Positions 52,597 to 61,287 are shown, counted from the first letter of the stretch. The stretch is 64,000 nucleotides of DNA from Actinoplanes sp. L3-i22 (GCF_019704555.1 NZ_AP024745.1:10467501-10531500); one strand, 5' to 3'. The notes: generated by a model not told the origin, from the letters alone. Made by a program: numbers and translations.

Positions 52597-52920
52597 TCCA
52601 GATCCACCACGCCTTTCACCCCGCCTTCCACCGCGCCCCGGACCGGCCAGACGCCTGGACGTGCCGCACCCCTGAAGCGGTTGATCCCCTGGGCCGACCG
52701 CGCCCCGGGCGTCAGCCGAGCCCCGGCACGGCCGGACCCCGGGAGCAGCCACGCTCCGAATCGGCCGCACCCTCAGATCAACCACGCCCTGGATCGGCCA
52801 CGCCCCGGATCGGCCACGCCCTGGATCGGCCACGCCCCGGATCGGCCACGCCCTGGATCGGCCACGCCCCGGAGCGGCCGTGGCGAGCGGTCGGCGACTG
52901 ATTCGGTCGGCAGGTTGGCG
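52597..52920. repeat. 16-bp tandem repeats in a gene-free spacer
   Basis: Five exact or one-base-variant copies of GGATCGGCCACGCCCC start at 52791, 52807, 52823, 52839 and 52855, alternating C/T at the last base. Degenerate copies extend back to about 52660. Open frames through them have repetitive composition and are not taken as genes. Confidence 0.8.
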
Positions 52921-52953
52921 GCTTACGTGATTGCGGTGTAAGCATGTAATCAC
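52921..52953. promoter_or_regulatory. Overlapping inverted repeats before the gene at 52976
   Basis: GCTTAC (52921) and GTAAGC (52938) form one dyad, and GTGATT (52927) and AATCAC (52948) a second, interleaved. This AT-richer patch probably contains the promoter and an operator. Confidence 0.45.
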
Positions 52954-52975
52954 TGCAATGACCGAGGAGGTCGTC

Positions 52976-53530
52976 ATGCGTTTTCGTCCCACCCCGCCCG
53001 GAGCACGTACCGAGCCACCGCCCGCTGACGACGCCGCCGCCTGGGTGACCGGCGCGGTGCCGGACGGCTGGTTCTCCGAGCCGCCCGAGGTCGTCGTCGA
53101 CCGCGACGAGATCATCATCTGGGGCCGGCTGCCCGAGCCGGACCTGGCCGCCGACGCCACCGAGGCGGACCGGGCCGCCGCCCACAGCGGGCGGATCACC
53201 CAGTTCCGGGAGAACACCCGCGACGACCGGATCCGGGTCGCCCGTCAGGTCGAGCACCGCTACCAGCGCAAGGTCGCCTGGGGCACCCGTTGCGGCGACA
53301 CCTCGGAGCTGTACACGCACCTCGCCGCCCCGGTGATGACCCGGCTGCGCCAGCCCGAGCGCCAGGTCCTCGACACCCTGGTCGACGCGGGCGTCGCCCG
53401 TTCCCGCTCGGACGCGCTGGCCTGGTGCGTCAAGCTGGTCGGCCAGCACACCGAGGACTGGCTGTCCGAGCTACGCACCGCGATGACCAAGGTCGACGAG
53501 CTGCGCCGCCAGGGCCCGAACACCCAGTAA
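52976..53530 (+). CDS. Uncharacterised protein with possible RHH-like C-terminus
   Basis: A 184-residue protein. ATG 52976 is preceded by GAGGAGG at 6 nt. The acidic N-terminal half has VVVDRDEIIIWGRLPEPDL. The C-terminal part (LRQPERQVLDTLVDAGVARS, then RSDALAWCVKLV) resembles ribbon-helix-helix regulators, in which a short strand is followed by two helices. With the upstream dyads this suggests autoregulation, but no family is firmly recognised. Confidence 0.65.
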   Translation: MRFRPTPPGARTEPPPADDAAAWVTGAVPDGWFSEPPEVVVDRDEIIIWGRLPEPDLAADATEADRAAAHSGRITQFRENTRDDRIRVARQVEHRYQRKVAWGTRCGDTSELYTHLAAPVMTRLRQPERQVLDTLVDAGVARSRSDALAWCVKLVGQHTEDWLSELRTAMTKVDELRRQGPNTQ

Positions 53531-53645
53531 CCACCCCGGCCGCATCCCGCCCGCCGACGACGAGACCACCGAGCAACAGGCATCTCGCTCGCCGATGCCG
53601 AGCGGGTCAACGCCGAACGCAGCAAACAACGCGCATCTCCCCTCC

Positions 53646-53707
53646 GACGACGAGAGCGCCGAGAAACAGCTGCCGAAACGCGGTCGTTTCGCGGCGCTCT
53701 CGTCGTC
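53646..53707. terminator. Long inverted repeat / stem-loop
   Basis: GACGACGAGAGCGCCG (53646-53661) pairs perfectly with CGGCGCTCTCGTCGTC (53692-53707). A further GAAAC/GTTTC lies inside after one mismatch, with an 18-nt loop. It probably terminates the preceding gene. A broken copy of the left arm lies near 53558. Confidence 0.6.
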
Positions 53708-53753
53708 AAGGGGCGAGAGGCCGCCGGGTGAGGCGAGGCCATAGGCTCAGCGG

Positions 53754-54476
53754 GTGCTGCGCCAGGTCACCGCCATCCGTTATGTCACCCCGCTACGCGA
53801 GGGTGGCTCGCTGCCCGGAGTCGTCGAGGCCGACGACCTCGGCACCTACGTGGTGAAGTTCCGCGGCGCCGGCCAGGGGCCGAAAGCGCTGGTCGCCGAG
53901 GTGATCGCCGGTGAGCTGGCGCGCCGGCTCGGGCTGCCGATGCCGGAGCTGGCCCGGGTCGAGCTGGATCCGGTGGTGGCCCGCGCCGAGCCGGACGAGG
54001 AAGTCCAGGAGCTGATCAAGGCCAGCGCCGGCGGCAACCTCGGGATGGACTTCCTGCCCGGCGCGCTCGGCTACGACCCGAACGCGCACCCGGTCGAGGC
54101 CGGGCTGGCCAGCCGCGTGCTCACGTTCGACGCGTTCGTGGAGAACGTGGACCGCAGCTGGCGCAACCCGAACCTGCTGATCTGGCACGGCGGCCTGTGG
54201 CTGATCGACCATGGCGCCACGCTCTACTTCCACCACAACTGGGCGCGGGCGGAGAGCGTGGTGCACCGGCCCTACAAGTGGGACGACCACGTGCTCAAGC
54301 CCTACGCCACCGAGCTGACGACCGAGGGGCCCGCACTGGCCGCCCGGATCACGCCCGAGCTGCTCGCCGAGGTGGTCGCGCTGGTCCCGGAGGACTGGCT
54401 GGACGACGGCGGCCCGGACGCCTACCTCGACCATCTCACGCGCCGTGCCGCGCAACCGGAGGCGTGGCTGCCATGA
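53754..54476 (+). CDS. HipA-like kinase family protein
   Basis: A 240-residue protein with YVVKFRGAGQGPKALVAEVIAGELARRLGLP, the N-lobe nucleotide-binding segment of HipA-like kinases. DAFVENVDRSWRNPNLLIW and WLIDHGATLYFHH hold the catalytic loop and metal site. It is shorter than classical HipA toxins and lacks their N-terminal domain. The GTG follows TAGGCT by 6 nt. It is coupled to a DUF3037 gene. Confidence 0.8.
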   Translation: MLRQVTAIRYVTPLREGGSLPGVVEADDLGTYVVKFRGAGQGPKALVAEVIAGELARRLGLPMPELARVELDPVVARAEPDEEVQELIKASAGGNLGMDFLPGALGYDPNAHPVEAGLASRVLTFDAFVENVDRSWRNPNLLIWHGGLWLIDHGATLYFHHNWARAESVVHRPYKWDDHVLKPYATELTTEGPALAARITPELLAEVVALVPEDWLDDGGPDAYLDHLTRRAAQPEAWLP

Positions 54477-54841
54477 GAATCCCCTACGAGTACGCCGTCA
54501 TCCAGGCCGTGCCCCGGATCGAACGCGGTGAACTGATCAACGTCGGAGTGCTCCTCTACTGTCATCGACAGGACTTCCTGGCCGCGCGCACGCACCTGGA
54601 CGACACCCGCCTGCTCTGCCTGGACCCGGGTGCGGACGTGCCCGCCGTCCGGGCCGCCCTGGACTCCTGGGAGGCGACCTGCTCCGGCGGCGGCGCCTCC
54701 GCCGGAATGAAGCTCGGCGAACGTTTCCGCTGGCTGGTCGCCCCGCGCAGCACCATCCTGCGGGCCGGCCCGGTCCACATGGGCCTGGCCACCGACGCGG
54801 CCGCCGAACTGACCAGACTCACCGACCTCCTGGTCCACTAG
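54473..54841 (+). CDS. DUF3037 family protein
   Basis: A 122-residue product whose IPYEYAVIQAVPRIERGELI and NVGVLLY blocks are typical of DUF3037. Its ATG overlaps the HipA-like stop (ATGA). The HipA-like/DUF3037 pair recurs in bacteria and may be a two-component toxin-type or regulatory module; its biochemical role is not known. Confidence 0.82.
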   Translation: MRIPYEYAVIQAVPRIERGELINVGVLLYCHRQDFLAARTHLDDTRLLCLDPGADVPAVRAALDSWEATCSGGGASAGMKLGERFRWLVAPRSTILRAGPVHMGLATDAAAELTRLTDLLVH

Positions 54842-54942
54842 CGAGTCGCCACCCCGCACCGACCCACCAGCAAGCGACATCGCCCCGGCGAAGCAGCAGA
54901 CCCCGGCACCGCACCGACCCATCCACAGGTCGCTGCACCGCT

Positions 54943-55054
54943 CGGGTCCGTCCGCGGTCGCGAAGCCGCACGGGTGACGGATCCGTCTGCAGGTCGCGGT
55001 GCCGCACGGGTGCACGGGTCCGTCCGCAGGTCGCGCCGCCGCACGGGTCCGTCA
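54943..55054. repeat. Three imperfect 29-37 bp direct repeats
   Basis: GGGTCCGTCCGCAGGTCGCG followed by GCCGCAC recurs at about 54943, 54979 and 55015. The array reaches the transglutaminase stop codon. Confidence 0.6.
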
Positions 55055-55921
55055 GCGGATCTCGACGTCGTAGCGCGGGCCGCGCGGCGAGACGCAACGG
55101 ACCGTCGCGCCCGGGTGCAGCCGCGGATCCTCGGCATATCGCGCCGCCAGCTTCCCCTCGGCGGCGGCGTCACCCTCGTCCGCGGCGAGCAGCAGGTCGG
55201 CGATCTCGTCCAGATAGGCCAGGTCGGCAGGCAGCTCGGCCGGCATCTCCGCCCAGGACATCTCGGCGAACGGGATGCCGGCCCCGAAGACGTCCCAGAG
55301 CAGCAGCTCATCGCCCATCCGGTGAGCCAGCTCCAGCGTCAGGTAGTGCAGGAGCATCCATCGGCCGCCGATCTCGTGACCGGGCCCGACCCCGTACGTC
55401 GAGGGGTCGATCTCACCCCGCCGCATGGCCCGCCACGCCTGCGCCGCGGTGTGCAGCCCGGCCGGGCCCAGCTCCACCTCGGCCAGGTCGACGCCGGAGT
55501 CCGTGCCGATCCACCGGGATCCGTCGTGATATTCCGCGATCACGTGGTCGACGTGGTAATCCGGCGCCAGGTAGCCGGCGAAGCCGACCCGGGTGCGAGC
55601 CGGCACCCCGTGTGCCCGGAACGCCGCGACGGTCAGCAGCGACTCGTCCCGGCAGCAGCCGACCAGGCGCTCGCCGATCGGTCGTGGGGCGTCGAGCGGC
55701 GCGCCGGGGAAACGCTCCTGGTCCAGGTCCAGCATCCGGCTGACCCAGCGGGTGTCGATCTCGGCGAGCCGCTCCGGCGGGAAGTCGATCCCGGCGGCCC
55801 GGTAGTGCACGGTCAGGTTGCGGACCGCCGCGCCGATGCCGGCGGCGTCGCCGGGCAGCGCGGCGAGCCGGTCGTGGTGGCGGCCCGGGTCGGAGAACCG
55901 GGTCTGTCGGGTCCAGTCCAT
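55052..55921 (-). CDS. Transglutaminase-like (papain-fold) protein
   Basis: A 289-residue protein with the catalytic set of transglutaminase-like proteases: Cys in GCCRDESLL, His in DYHVDHVIAEY and Asp in WIGTDSG. It starts 2 nt after the MerR stop on the same strand, so it is the probable target and partner of that regulator. The substrate is unknown. Confidence 0.82.
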   Translation of the reverse strand: MDWTRQTRFSDPGRHHDRLAALPGDAAGIGAAVRNLTVHYRAAGIDFPPERLAEIDTRWVSRMLDLDQERFPGAPLDAPRPIGERLVGCCRDESLLTVAAFRAHGVPARTRVGFAGYLAPDYHVDHVIAEYHDGSRWIGTDSGVDLAEVELGPAGLHTAAQAWRAMRRGEIDPSTYGVGPGHEIGGRWMLLHYLTLELAHRMGDELLLWDVFGAGIPFAEMSWAEMPAELPADLAYLDEIADLLLAADEGDAAAEGKLAARYAEDPRLHPGATVRCVSPRGPRYDVEIR

Positions 55922-55923
55922 CG

Positions 55924-56757
55924 TCAACACTCCTCGATCGGTTGGGCGACCTGGGCGAACGGGTCCTCCCCGGTCAGGCTCTCCCAGTGGTTCAGGTAGA
56001 TCTCCCGCGGCGGACCGGCGGTGACCAGCCCGGCCTCGGCGATGTGCCGCTGCACCGCGTCGTAGGCGGCGGTGATCCGTGGATAGAAGCAGTCGTCGCG
56101 CAGCACCGTGGCGAACACCAGCAGGCGTTCCGGCTCCATCCGCAGCGTGATCGCCGGGCTGGGCTCGACCGGCCCGGCACAGGGCACGCAGACCTCGACG
56201 GTCGCCTCGGACTCCGGGGTGACCAGGCCGTGGTAGATCACCCAGTGCCCCGGGCCGTGCACGGCGCCGTGCTCGTCGAGGTGCGCCCGGATCGCCCACT
56301 GGGCGGTGCCGATCGCCGGCACCAGGCCCTGCTGGTCGACCTGGACACGCGTGCAGGCGACCTTGCGCGCGGGATCGCGCTCGATCCGTACCGAATAGGT
56401 CTTCTCCGGGTCGTCGCCGTGCGCGAGCCGCGTCCGCAGCCAGAAGTAGCTGGCACGACGCGCCTCCATCGCCGCGTCCTCCCCGGCCCACCAGCGGTCG
56501 AGACGGGTCACCGCCTCGATGTCGGGCAGCGGGAGCAGGTCGCCGATCAGCGTGAGCGGGGCGCCGAGCCGGCGCAGCAGGCTGATCCGCCGCGCCGGCT
56601 CGAGTTGATCGGCGGTGTATCGCCGATAACCGCTGAGCTGCTCGACCTCGGCCGGCGGCAGCAGACCGGACGCGTCATAGAGCCGGAGCGCCTTGGTGGA
56701 CAGCCCGGCCAGCCGGCCGAACTCCGCCGTCGACATGGAGGTGGTCTGCGAACTCAT
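55924..56757 (-). CDS. MerR-family regulator with GyrI-like effector domain
   Basis: A 277-residue protein. The MerR HTH (MSTAEFGRLAGLSTKALRLY, about 8-27) leads to a coiled dimer helix. A C-terminal GyrI/BmrR-type ligand domain (about 120-277) follows. ATG 56757 begins the native protein; the longer frame runs through the divergent operator. It is transcribed away from the DNA ligase gene. Confidence 0.87.
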   Translation of the reverse strand: MSSQTTSMSTAEFGRLAGLSTKALRLYDASGLLPPAEVEQLSGYRRYTADQLEPARRISLLRRLGAPLTLIGDLLPLPDIEAVTRLDRWWAGEDAAMEARRASYFWLRTRLAHGDDPEKTYSVRIERDPARKVACTRVQVDQQGLVPAIGTAQWAIRAHLDEHGAVHGPGHWVIYHGLVTPESEATVEVCVPCAGPVEPSPAITLRMEPERLLVFATVLRDDCFYPRITAAYDAVQRHIAEAGLVTAGPPREIYLNHWESLTGEDPFAQVAQPIEEC

Positions 56758-56803
56758 GCGATCGATCGTGGGGTCTGCCCCAGGGGCCGAGTAAAGGGCT
56801 TCC

Positions 56804-56821
56804 CCGGGAAAGTTTTCCCGG
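56804..56821. promoter_or_regulatory. 18-bp palindrome between merR and ligC
   Basis: CCGGGAAA-GT-TTTCCCGG is a perfect dyad in the 76-bp divergent gap. It is the likely site of the adjacent MerR protein. A second weaker dyad, GGGG-TCTG-CCCC, lies near 56770. Confidence 0.6.
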
Positions 56822-56833
56822 CAGACTGAGCGG

Positions 56834-57901
56834 ATGCAGCTGCCGATCCAACATCCGGTCAAGCCGATGCTCGCCAAGCCCGTCGCGGAGATCCCACCGG
56901 GGCAGATCTACGAGCCCAAATGGGACGGTTTCCGGTCGATCGTCTTCCGGGACGGCGACGAGGTCGAGATCGGCAGCCGGAACGAGAAGCCGCTGACCCG
57001 CTACTTCCCCGAGGTGGTGCGGGCGGTGCTGGCGAACTTTCCGGAGCGGGCGGTGATCGACGGCGAGGTGATCGTCGCCGACACCGGGCGCAACATGCTC
57101 GACTTCGAGGCCCTGCAGCAGCGCATCCACCCGGCCGCGAGCCGGATCACGCTGCTCTCCGAGCAGACGCCGGCCGCGTTCGTCGCCTTCGACCTGCTGG
57201 CCCTCGGCGACGAGGACCTGACCGGGACGCCGTTCGCGGAGCGGCGGGACCGCCTGCGGCAGGCCCTGGCCGGGGCCGAACCGCCGGTGTACGTCACGCC
57301 GGCCACCGACGACCTGGTGACCGCCCAGAGGTGGTTCGAGGAGTTCGAGGGCGCCGGGCTGGACGGCCTGATCGCCAAGGGCCGCGACCTGACGTACCAG
57401 CCGGACAAGCGGGTGATGTTCAAGATCAAGCACAAGCGCACCGCGGACTGCGTGGTGGCCGGCTACCGGGTGCACAAGTCCGCCGAGAACCGGATCGGCT
57501 CGCTGCTGCTCGGCCTCTACGACGAGCGCGACGTGCTGGTCTCGGTCGGCGTGATCGGCTCGTTCCCGATGAAGGTGCGCGAGGAGCTGTTCGAGGAGCT
57601 GCAGCCGCTGGTCACCGAGTTCGAGGGCCACCCGTGGAACTGGGCGGCGCACCAGTCGGGCGAGCGCACCCCGCGGAAGAACGAGGTGAGCCGGTGGAAC
57701 AACGGCAAGGACCTGTCGTTCATCCCGCTGCGCCCGGAGCGCGTGGTCGAGGTCCGCTACGACTACATGGAGGGCATCCGGTTCCGGCACACCGCCCAGT
57801 TCGAGCGCTGGCGGACCGATCGCGACCCGCGGACCTGCACGTACGAGCAGTTGGAGCACCCGGTCCGGTTCGATCTCGCCGAGGTGCTGACCAGCCGCTG
57901 A
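56834..57901 (+). CDS. ligC: ATP-dependent DNA ligase, LigC type
   Basis: A 355-residue ligase with catalytic Lys29 in EPKWDGFR. Other nucleotidyltransferase motifs include IDGEVI, FVAFDLLAL, LDGLIAKG and VMFKIKHKR. The OB-fold domain follows, and no nuclease or polymerase domain is attached. LigC enzymes in mycobacteria seal nicks in base-excision-type repair, partnered with a separate PolC-type primase-polymerase. Such a polymerase gene is at 60094-61119. The ATG lies 7 nt after CAGACT. Confidence 0.9.
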   Translation: MQLPIQHPVKPMLAKPVAEIPPGQIYEPKWDGFRSIVFRDGDEVEIGSRNEKPLTRYFPEVVRAVLANFPERAVIDGEVIVADTGRNMLDFEALQQRIHPAASRITLLSEQTPAAFVAFDLLALGDEDLTGTPFAERRDRLRQALAGAEPPVYVTPATDDLVTAQRWFEEFEGAGLDGLIAKGRDLTYQPDKRVMFKIKHKRTADCVVAGYRVHKSAENRIGSLLLGLYDERDVLVSVGVIGSFPMKVREELFEELQPLVTEFEGHPWNWAAHQSGERTPRKNEVSRWNNGKDLSFIPLRPERVVEVRYDYMEGIRFRHTAQFERWRTDRDPRTCTYEQLEHPVRFDLAEVLTSR

Positions 57902-57969
57902 CCGAGGTTGTCGGACCGACCGGCTAGCCTAGGGCGCGCTTGGAAATACGCTCGTCGAAAGGTCGCGCC

Positions 57970-59544
57970 GTGCCCCGTCGATCGCGTTCGGTCATCGCTC
58001 TGCTGGCCGCGCTGGTCTTGACCACCGGGGGCTGCACGCTGCCCACGTTCGCGCCGGACGGCTCGGACGAGCCGGCCGCGGCGTCCGGCGGCGGCGTGCC
58101 GACCACCGGGTCGTCGGCGGGCGCGGCCGCCCAGTGGTCGTCCTGCGAGGACGTGCCGGAGAAACTGGTCGGCCAGAGCGCCGCCGGGATGACCTACGAG
58201 TGCGCCACCGTCAAGGTGCCGCGCGACTGGGCGAAACCGGACAGCAAGGACACGTATGACATCGCGATGATCCGCATCCGCTCGAAGTCGCAGAAGCAGC
58301 GGATCGGCTCGCTGATGCTGAACCCGGGCGGCCCCGGCGGCTCCGGCATCGACCTCGCCGTCTACCTGTCGTTCGGCCCGAAACTCGGCGGCCTGCCCAC
58401 CGAGATCACCGACCGGTTCGACATCGTCGGCTTCGACCCGCGCGGCGTGAGCCGGTCCAGCCCGATCAAGTGCATCAGCGACGGCGATCAGGACGCCAGC
58501 TTCGCCGCCGACCCGGATCCGGTCAGCCAGGCCGAGTTCGACCAGGTCGCGGCGCTGAACAAGAAGATCGCCGACGGCTGCGGCCAGAAGTACGGCGACC
58601 AGCTGACCAACTTCTCCACCGAGCAGGCCGCCCGCGACATGGACGCGCTGCGCGCCGCGGTGGGCGACCCGAAGCTGACCTACCTGGGCTTCTCCTACGG
58701 CACGCTGCTCGGCGCGACGTACGCGCAGCTGTTCCCGAAGAACATCCGGGCGCTGGTGCTGGACGGCGCGGTCGACGCCACCGAGGACTACATCCAGGGC
58801 TCGGAGACCCAGGCCAAGGGCTTCGAGCGGGCCTTCGCCAACTTCACCACCTGGTGCAAGGCGAACGCCACGAAGTGCCCGATCGCCGCCGACCCGCGCG
58901 GCGCGGTGACCGACGCGATGGCCAAGGCGGAGAAGTCCCCGGTGGCCTATCGGGACGGCCGCAAGGCCACCGCCGGCTGGATCTTCGTGGGGCTGATCTC
59001 GTCGCTCTACACCGAGTCCGGCTGGACCACCCTGGCCCAGGCGATCTCCGATCTGGCCGACGGGGACGCCAAGGGCATCATGGACCTCGCCGATCAGTAC
59101 GCGGAGCGCACCGCCAACGGCACCTACTCCAACCTGTTCGACGCGAACCTCGCGGTGAACTGCGCGGACACCGAGGACGCGCCGACCGCCGAGCAGGTGC
59201 GCAAGCTGCAGTCCGAGTGGCGGGCGAAGTATCCGATCTTCGGCGCGCCGCTGGCGATGGGCATGCTGCCGTGCACCTACTGGCCGGGCAAGCGGGATCC
59301 GTACCCGGCCGGCAAGGCGAACGGCGCCCCGCCGATCGTGGTGGTGGGCACCACCGGGGACCCGGCGACGCCGTATGAGAACACCGCGCACCTGGCCGAC
59401 ATGCTGGGCACCGGGCAGGTGCTGACCTGGGAGGGCGAGGGCCACACGGCCTACCCGTCGACGGACTGCATCACCAAGGCCGTCGACGGCTATCTCATCG
59501 ACCTGAAACTGCCGCAGGCCGGCCTGCGCTGCCCGGCGAAGTGA
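57970..59544 (+). CDS. Secreted alpha/beta-hydrolase lipoprotein, S33 peptidase type
   Basis: A 524-residue protein with a signal ending in the lipobox LTTGGC. The oxyanion strand is LNPGGPGGSG, the nucleophile lies in GFSYGT, and the C-terminal TGDPATPYENTA and EGHTAYPS supply the Asp and His. These match actinobacterial tripeptidyl aminopeptidases and relatives. The GTG at 57970 has GAAAGG 7 nt upstream. Confidence 0.88.
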   Translation: MPRRSRSVIALLAALVLTTGGCTLPTFAPDGSDEPAAASGGGVPTTGSSAGAAAQWSSCEDVPEKLVGQSAAGMTYECATVKVPRDWAKPDSKDTYDIAMIRIRSKSQKQRIGSLMLNPGGPGGSGIDLAVYLSFGPKLGGLPTEITDRFDIVGFDPRGVSRSSPIKCISDGDQDASFAADPDPVSQAEFDQVAALNKKIADGCGQKYGDQLTNFSTEQAARDMDALRAAVGDPKLTYLGFSYGTLLGATYAQLFPKNIRALVLDGAVDATEDYIQGSETQAKGFERAFANFTTWCKANATKCPIAADPRGAVTDAMAKAEKSPVAYRDGRKATAGWIFVGLISSLYTESGWTTLAQAISDLADGDAKGIMDLADQYAERTANGTYSNLFDANLAVNCADTEDAPTAEQVRKLQSEWRAKYPIFGAPLAMGMLPCTYWPGKRDPYPAGKANGAPPIVVVGTTGDPATPYENTAHLADMLGTGQVLTWEGEGHTAYPSTDCITKAVDGYLIDLKLPQAGLRCPAK

Positions 59545-59547
59545 GCC

Positions 59548-59997
59548 ATGGAATTCCGGCTCGCCACCCGTGACGACGTCCCCGCCGTGCTGGCGCTGCT
59601 GGCCGACGACCCGATCACCCGGGCCCGCGGGTTCGGCGCCGTCGAGCCCGGCCCGGGCATCTGGGCGGCCTTCGACGCGATCGAGAAAGACCCGAACAAC
59701 GAACTGATCATTGGCGTACGGGACGGTGCGGTGGCCGGCACCTGCCAGCTCACCTACCTGCCCGGGCTGAGCCGCGGCGGCGCCTGGCGGATGCAGGTGG
59801 AGGCCGTGCGGATCCGCTCCGACCTGCGCGGCAGTGGGCACGGGGCGGCGCTGATGCGCTGGGCGATCGAGCGGGCCCGCGAGCGCGGCTGCGAGATGGT
59901 CCAGCTGACCTCGGACAACAAGCGGACCGCCGCGCACCGCTTCTACGAGCGGCTCGGCTTCACCAGCTCCCACGTCGGCATGAAGCTGACGCTGTAG
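59548..59997 (+). CDS. GNAT-family N-acetyltransferase
   Basis: A 149-residue single-domain protein. The acetyl-CoA loop is RSDLRGSGHGAALM, and TSDNKRTAAHRFYERLGF is the usual C-terminal block. It begins 3 nt after the S33 peptidase stop. The acceptor is unknown. Confidence 0.85.
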   Translation: MEFRLATRDDVPAVLALLADDPITRARGFGAVEPGPGIWAAFDAIEKDPNNELIIGVRDGAVAGTCQLTYLPGLSRGGAWRMQVEAVRIRSDLRGSGHGAALMRWAIERARERGCEMVQLTSDNKRTAAHRFYERLGFTSSHVGMKLTL

Positions 59998-60093
59998 CAC
60001 CAGACCCGCGCCCGCAACCCAAGCGCCCGGACCAAGTGCGGGCCGCAACCCAAAGCGCGGACCCGGGCGGCGCGGACCCGGGCAGCGCGGAGC

Positions 60094-61119
60094 CTAGGAC
60101 TCCCAGTTCGCCTTGTTCATCTTGCTGGGCTGGACCCGCGGCGGCTCGCCGGGCATCTTCGGGTGGTCCGGCGGGTAGGGCATGTCGCCGAGCCCGGCCT
60201 TCTCGTCCCGCTCCACCCACTCCAGCAGCGGCGTCAGGTCGTGCGCCACGTCGTCGATCCCGGCGTGCGCGTCCCCGATCCCGGCGAACCGCTTCGGCAT
60301 CGTCCGCAGGTCGAAGTCGTCCGGCTCGACACCGGGCAACTCGGCCCAGGTGACCGGGGCCGAGACGGTGGCCCGCTGGTTGGCGCGCAACGAATACGCA
60401 CAGGCGATGGTCCGGTCCCGCGCCATCTGGTTGAAGTCGAGGAACACCTTCTGCCCACGCTCCTCCTTCCACCAGGCGGTGGTGATCCCGGCCGGGTTGC
60501 GCCGCTCCACCTCCCGGGCCAGGGCGATCGCGGCCCGGCGCACCTGCACGAAGTCCCACCGCGGGGCGATCCGGACGTAGACGTGCACGCCCCGGCCGCC
60601 GGACGTCTTCGGGTACCCCACCCAGCCGAGATCGTCGAGCACCTCGTGCACCACGGCAGCGGCCGCGGTCACGTCGGTGAAGGCCAGGCCGGGCTGCGGG
60701 TCGAGGTCGATGCGCAGCTCGTCCGGGTGGTCCGGCGCGGCGCCGCGGACCGGCCACGGGTGGAACACCACGGTGCCCATCTGGGCGGCCCACGCGACGT
60801 GCGCCAGGTCGGCGACGCAGAGCTCGTCCGCCGTACGCATGCTGGGGAATGTGATTCTGGCGGTTTTGAGCCAATCGGGCACACCGCGGGTCGGCACGCG
60901 CTTCTGGAAGAACGCCTCGCCGTCCAGCCCGTCCGGGAAGCGTTGCAGCGTGGTGGGCCGGTCGCGCAGGGCGCGCAGGATGCCGTCGCCGACGGCGAGG
61001 TAGTACTCGAACACGTCGCGCTTGGTGTAGCCGCGCTCGGCGAAGACGATCTTGTCGGGGCTGCTCAGGCGCACGGTGTGGCCGGCGATCTCGTGCTCTT
61101 CCGCGGCGGCTTTCGGCAT
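60094..61119 (-). CDS. LigD-type primase-polymerase (PolC-like)
   Basis: A 341-residue stand-alone version of the LigD polymerase domain. It starts with LSSPDKIVFAERGYTKRDV and has the catalytic DLDPQ (two Asp) followed by SGGRGVHVYVRI. It adds nucleotides or short RNA patches at DNA ends and gaps. No ligase or phosphoesterase domain is fused, and no ku gene is in the window, so a role with LigC is more likely than classical NHEJ. Confidence 0.88.
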   Translation of the reverse strand: MPKAAAEEHEIAGHTVRLSSPDKIVFAERGYTKRDVFEYYLAVGDGILRALRDRPTTLQRFPDGLDGEAFFQKRVPTRGVPDWLKTARITFPSMRTADELCVADLAHVAWAAQMGTVVFHPWPVRGAAPDHPDELRIDLDPQPGLAFTDVTAAAAVVHEVLDDLGWVGYPKTSGGRGVHVYVRIAPRWDFVQVRRAAIALAREVERRNPAGITTAWWKEERGQKVFLDFNQMARDRTIACAYSLRANQRATVSAPVTWAELPGVEPDDFDLRTMPKRFAGIGDAHAGIDDVAHDLTPLLEWVERDEKAGLGDMPYPPDHPKMPGEPPRVQPSKMNKANWES

Positions 61120-61140
61120 GCCCCCGACCCTAATCCCAAA

Positions 61141-61258
61141 TGACCTGAGGCTCACCGGACCGGCACTTAAAGACCGGATCGGCACTTGAAGACCGGATCG
61201 GCGCCTGAAGGCCGCCTGAATGACCTGAGGCTCACCCGACAAAGTCGGGTGAGCCTCA
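61141..61258. repeat. Direct repeats ending in a strong stem-loop
   Basis: TGACCTGAGGCTCACC occurs at 61141 and 61221. Between them GGCACTTAAAGACCGGATC is repeated in tandem about 19 bp apart. The second copy extends into a perfect 15-bp stem, TGAGGCTCACCCGAC/GTCGGGTGAGCCTCA with an AAA loop (61226-61258). It is 30 nt beyond the LPXTG stop and probably acts as its terminator. Confidence 0.7.
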
Positions 61259-61287
61259 CAAATCGGACACAGGAGGGTGCAAAAAAG

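Noticed and set aside
52778..53449. Minus-strand frame of 223 codons through the 16-bp repeats
   Set aside because: Half of it is translated repeat and the rest is antisense to the better supported gene at 52976.
54838..55311. Minus-strand frame across the 54943-55054 repeats
   Set aside because: It is out of frame with the transglutaminase gene and its sequence is repeat-derived.
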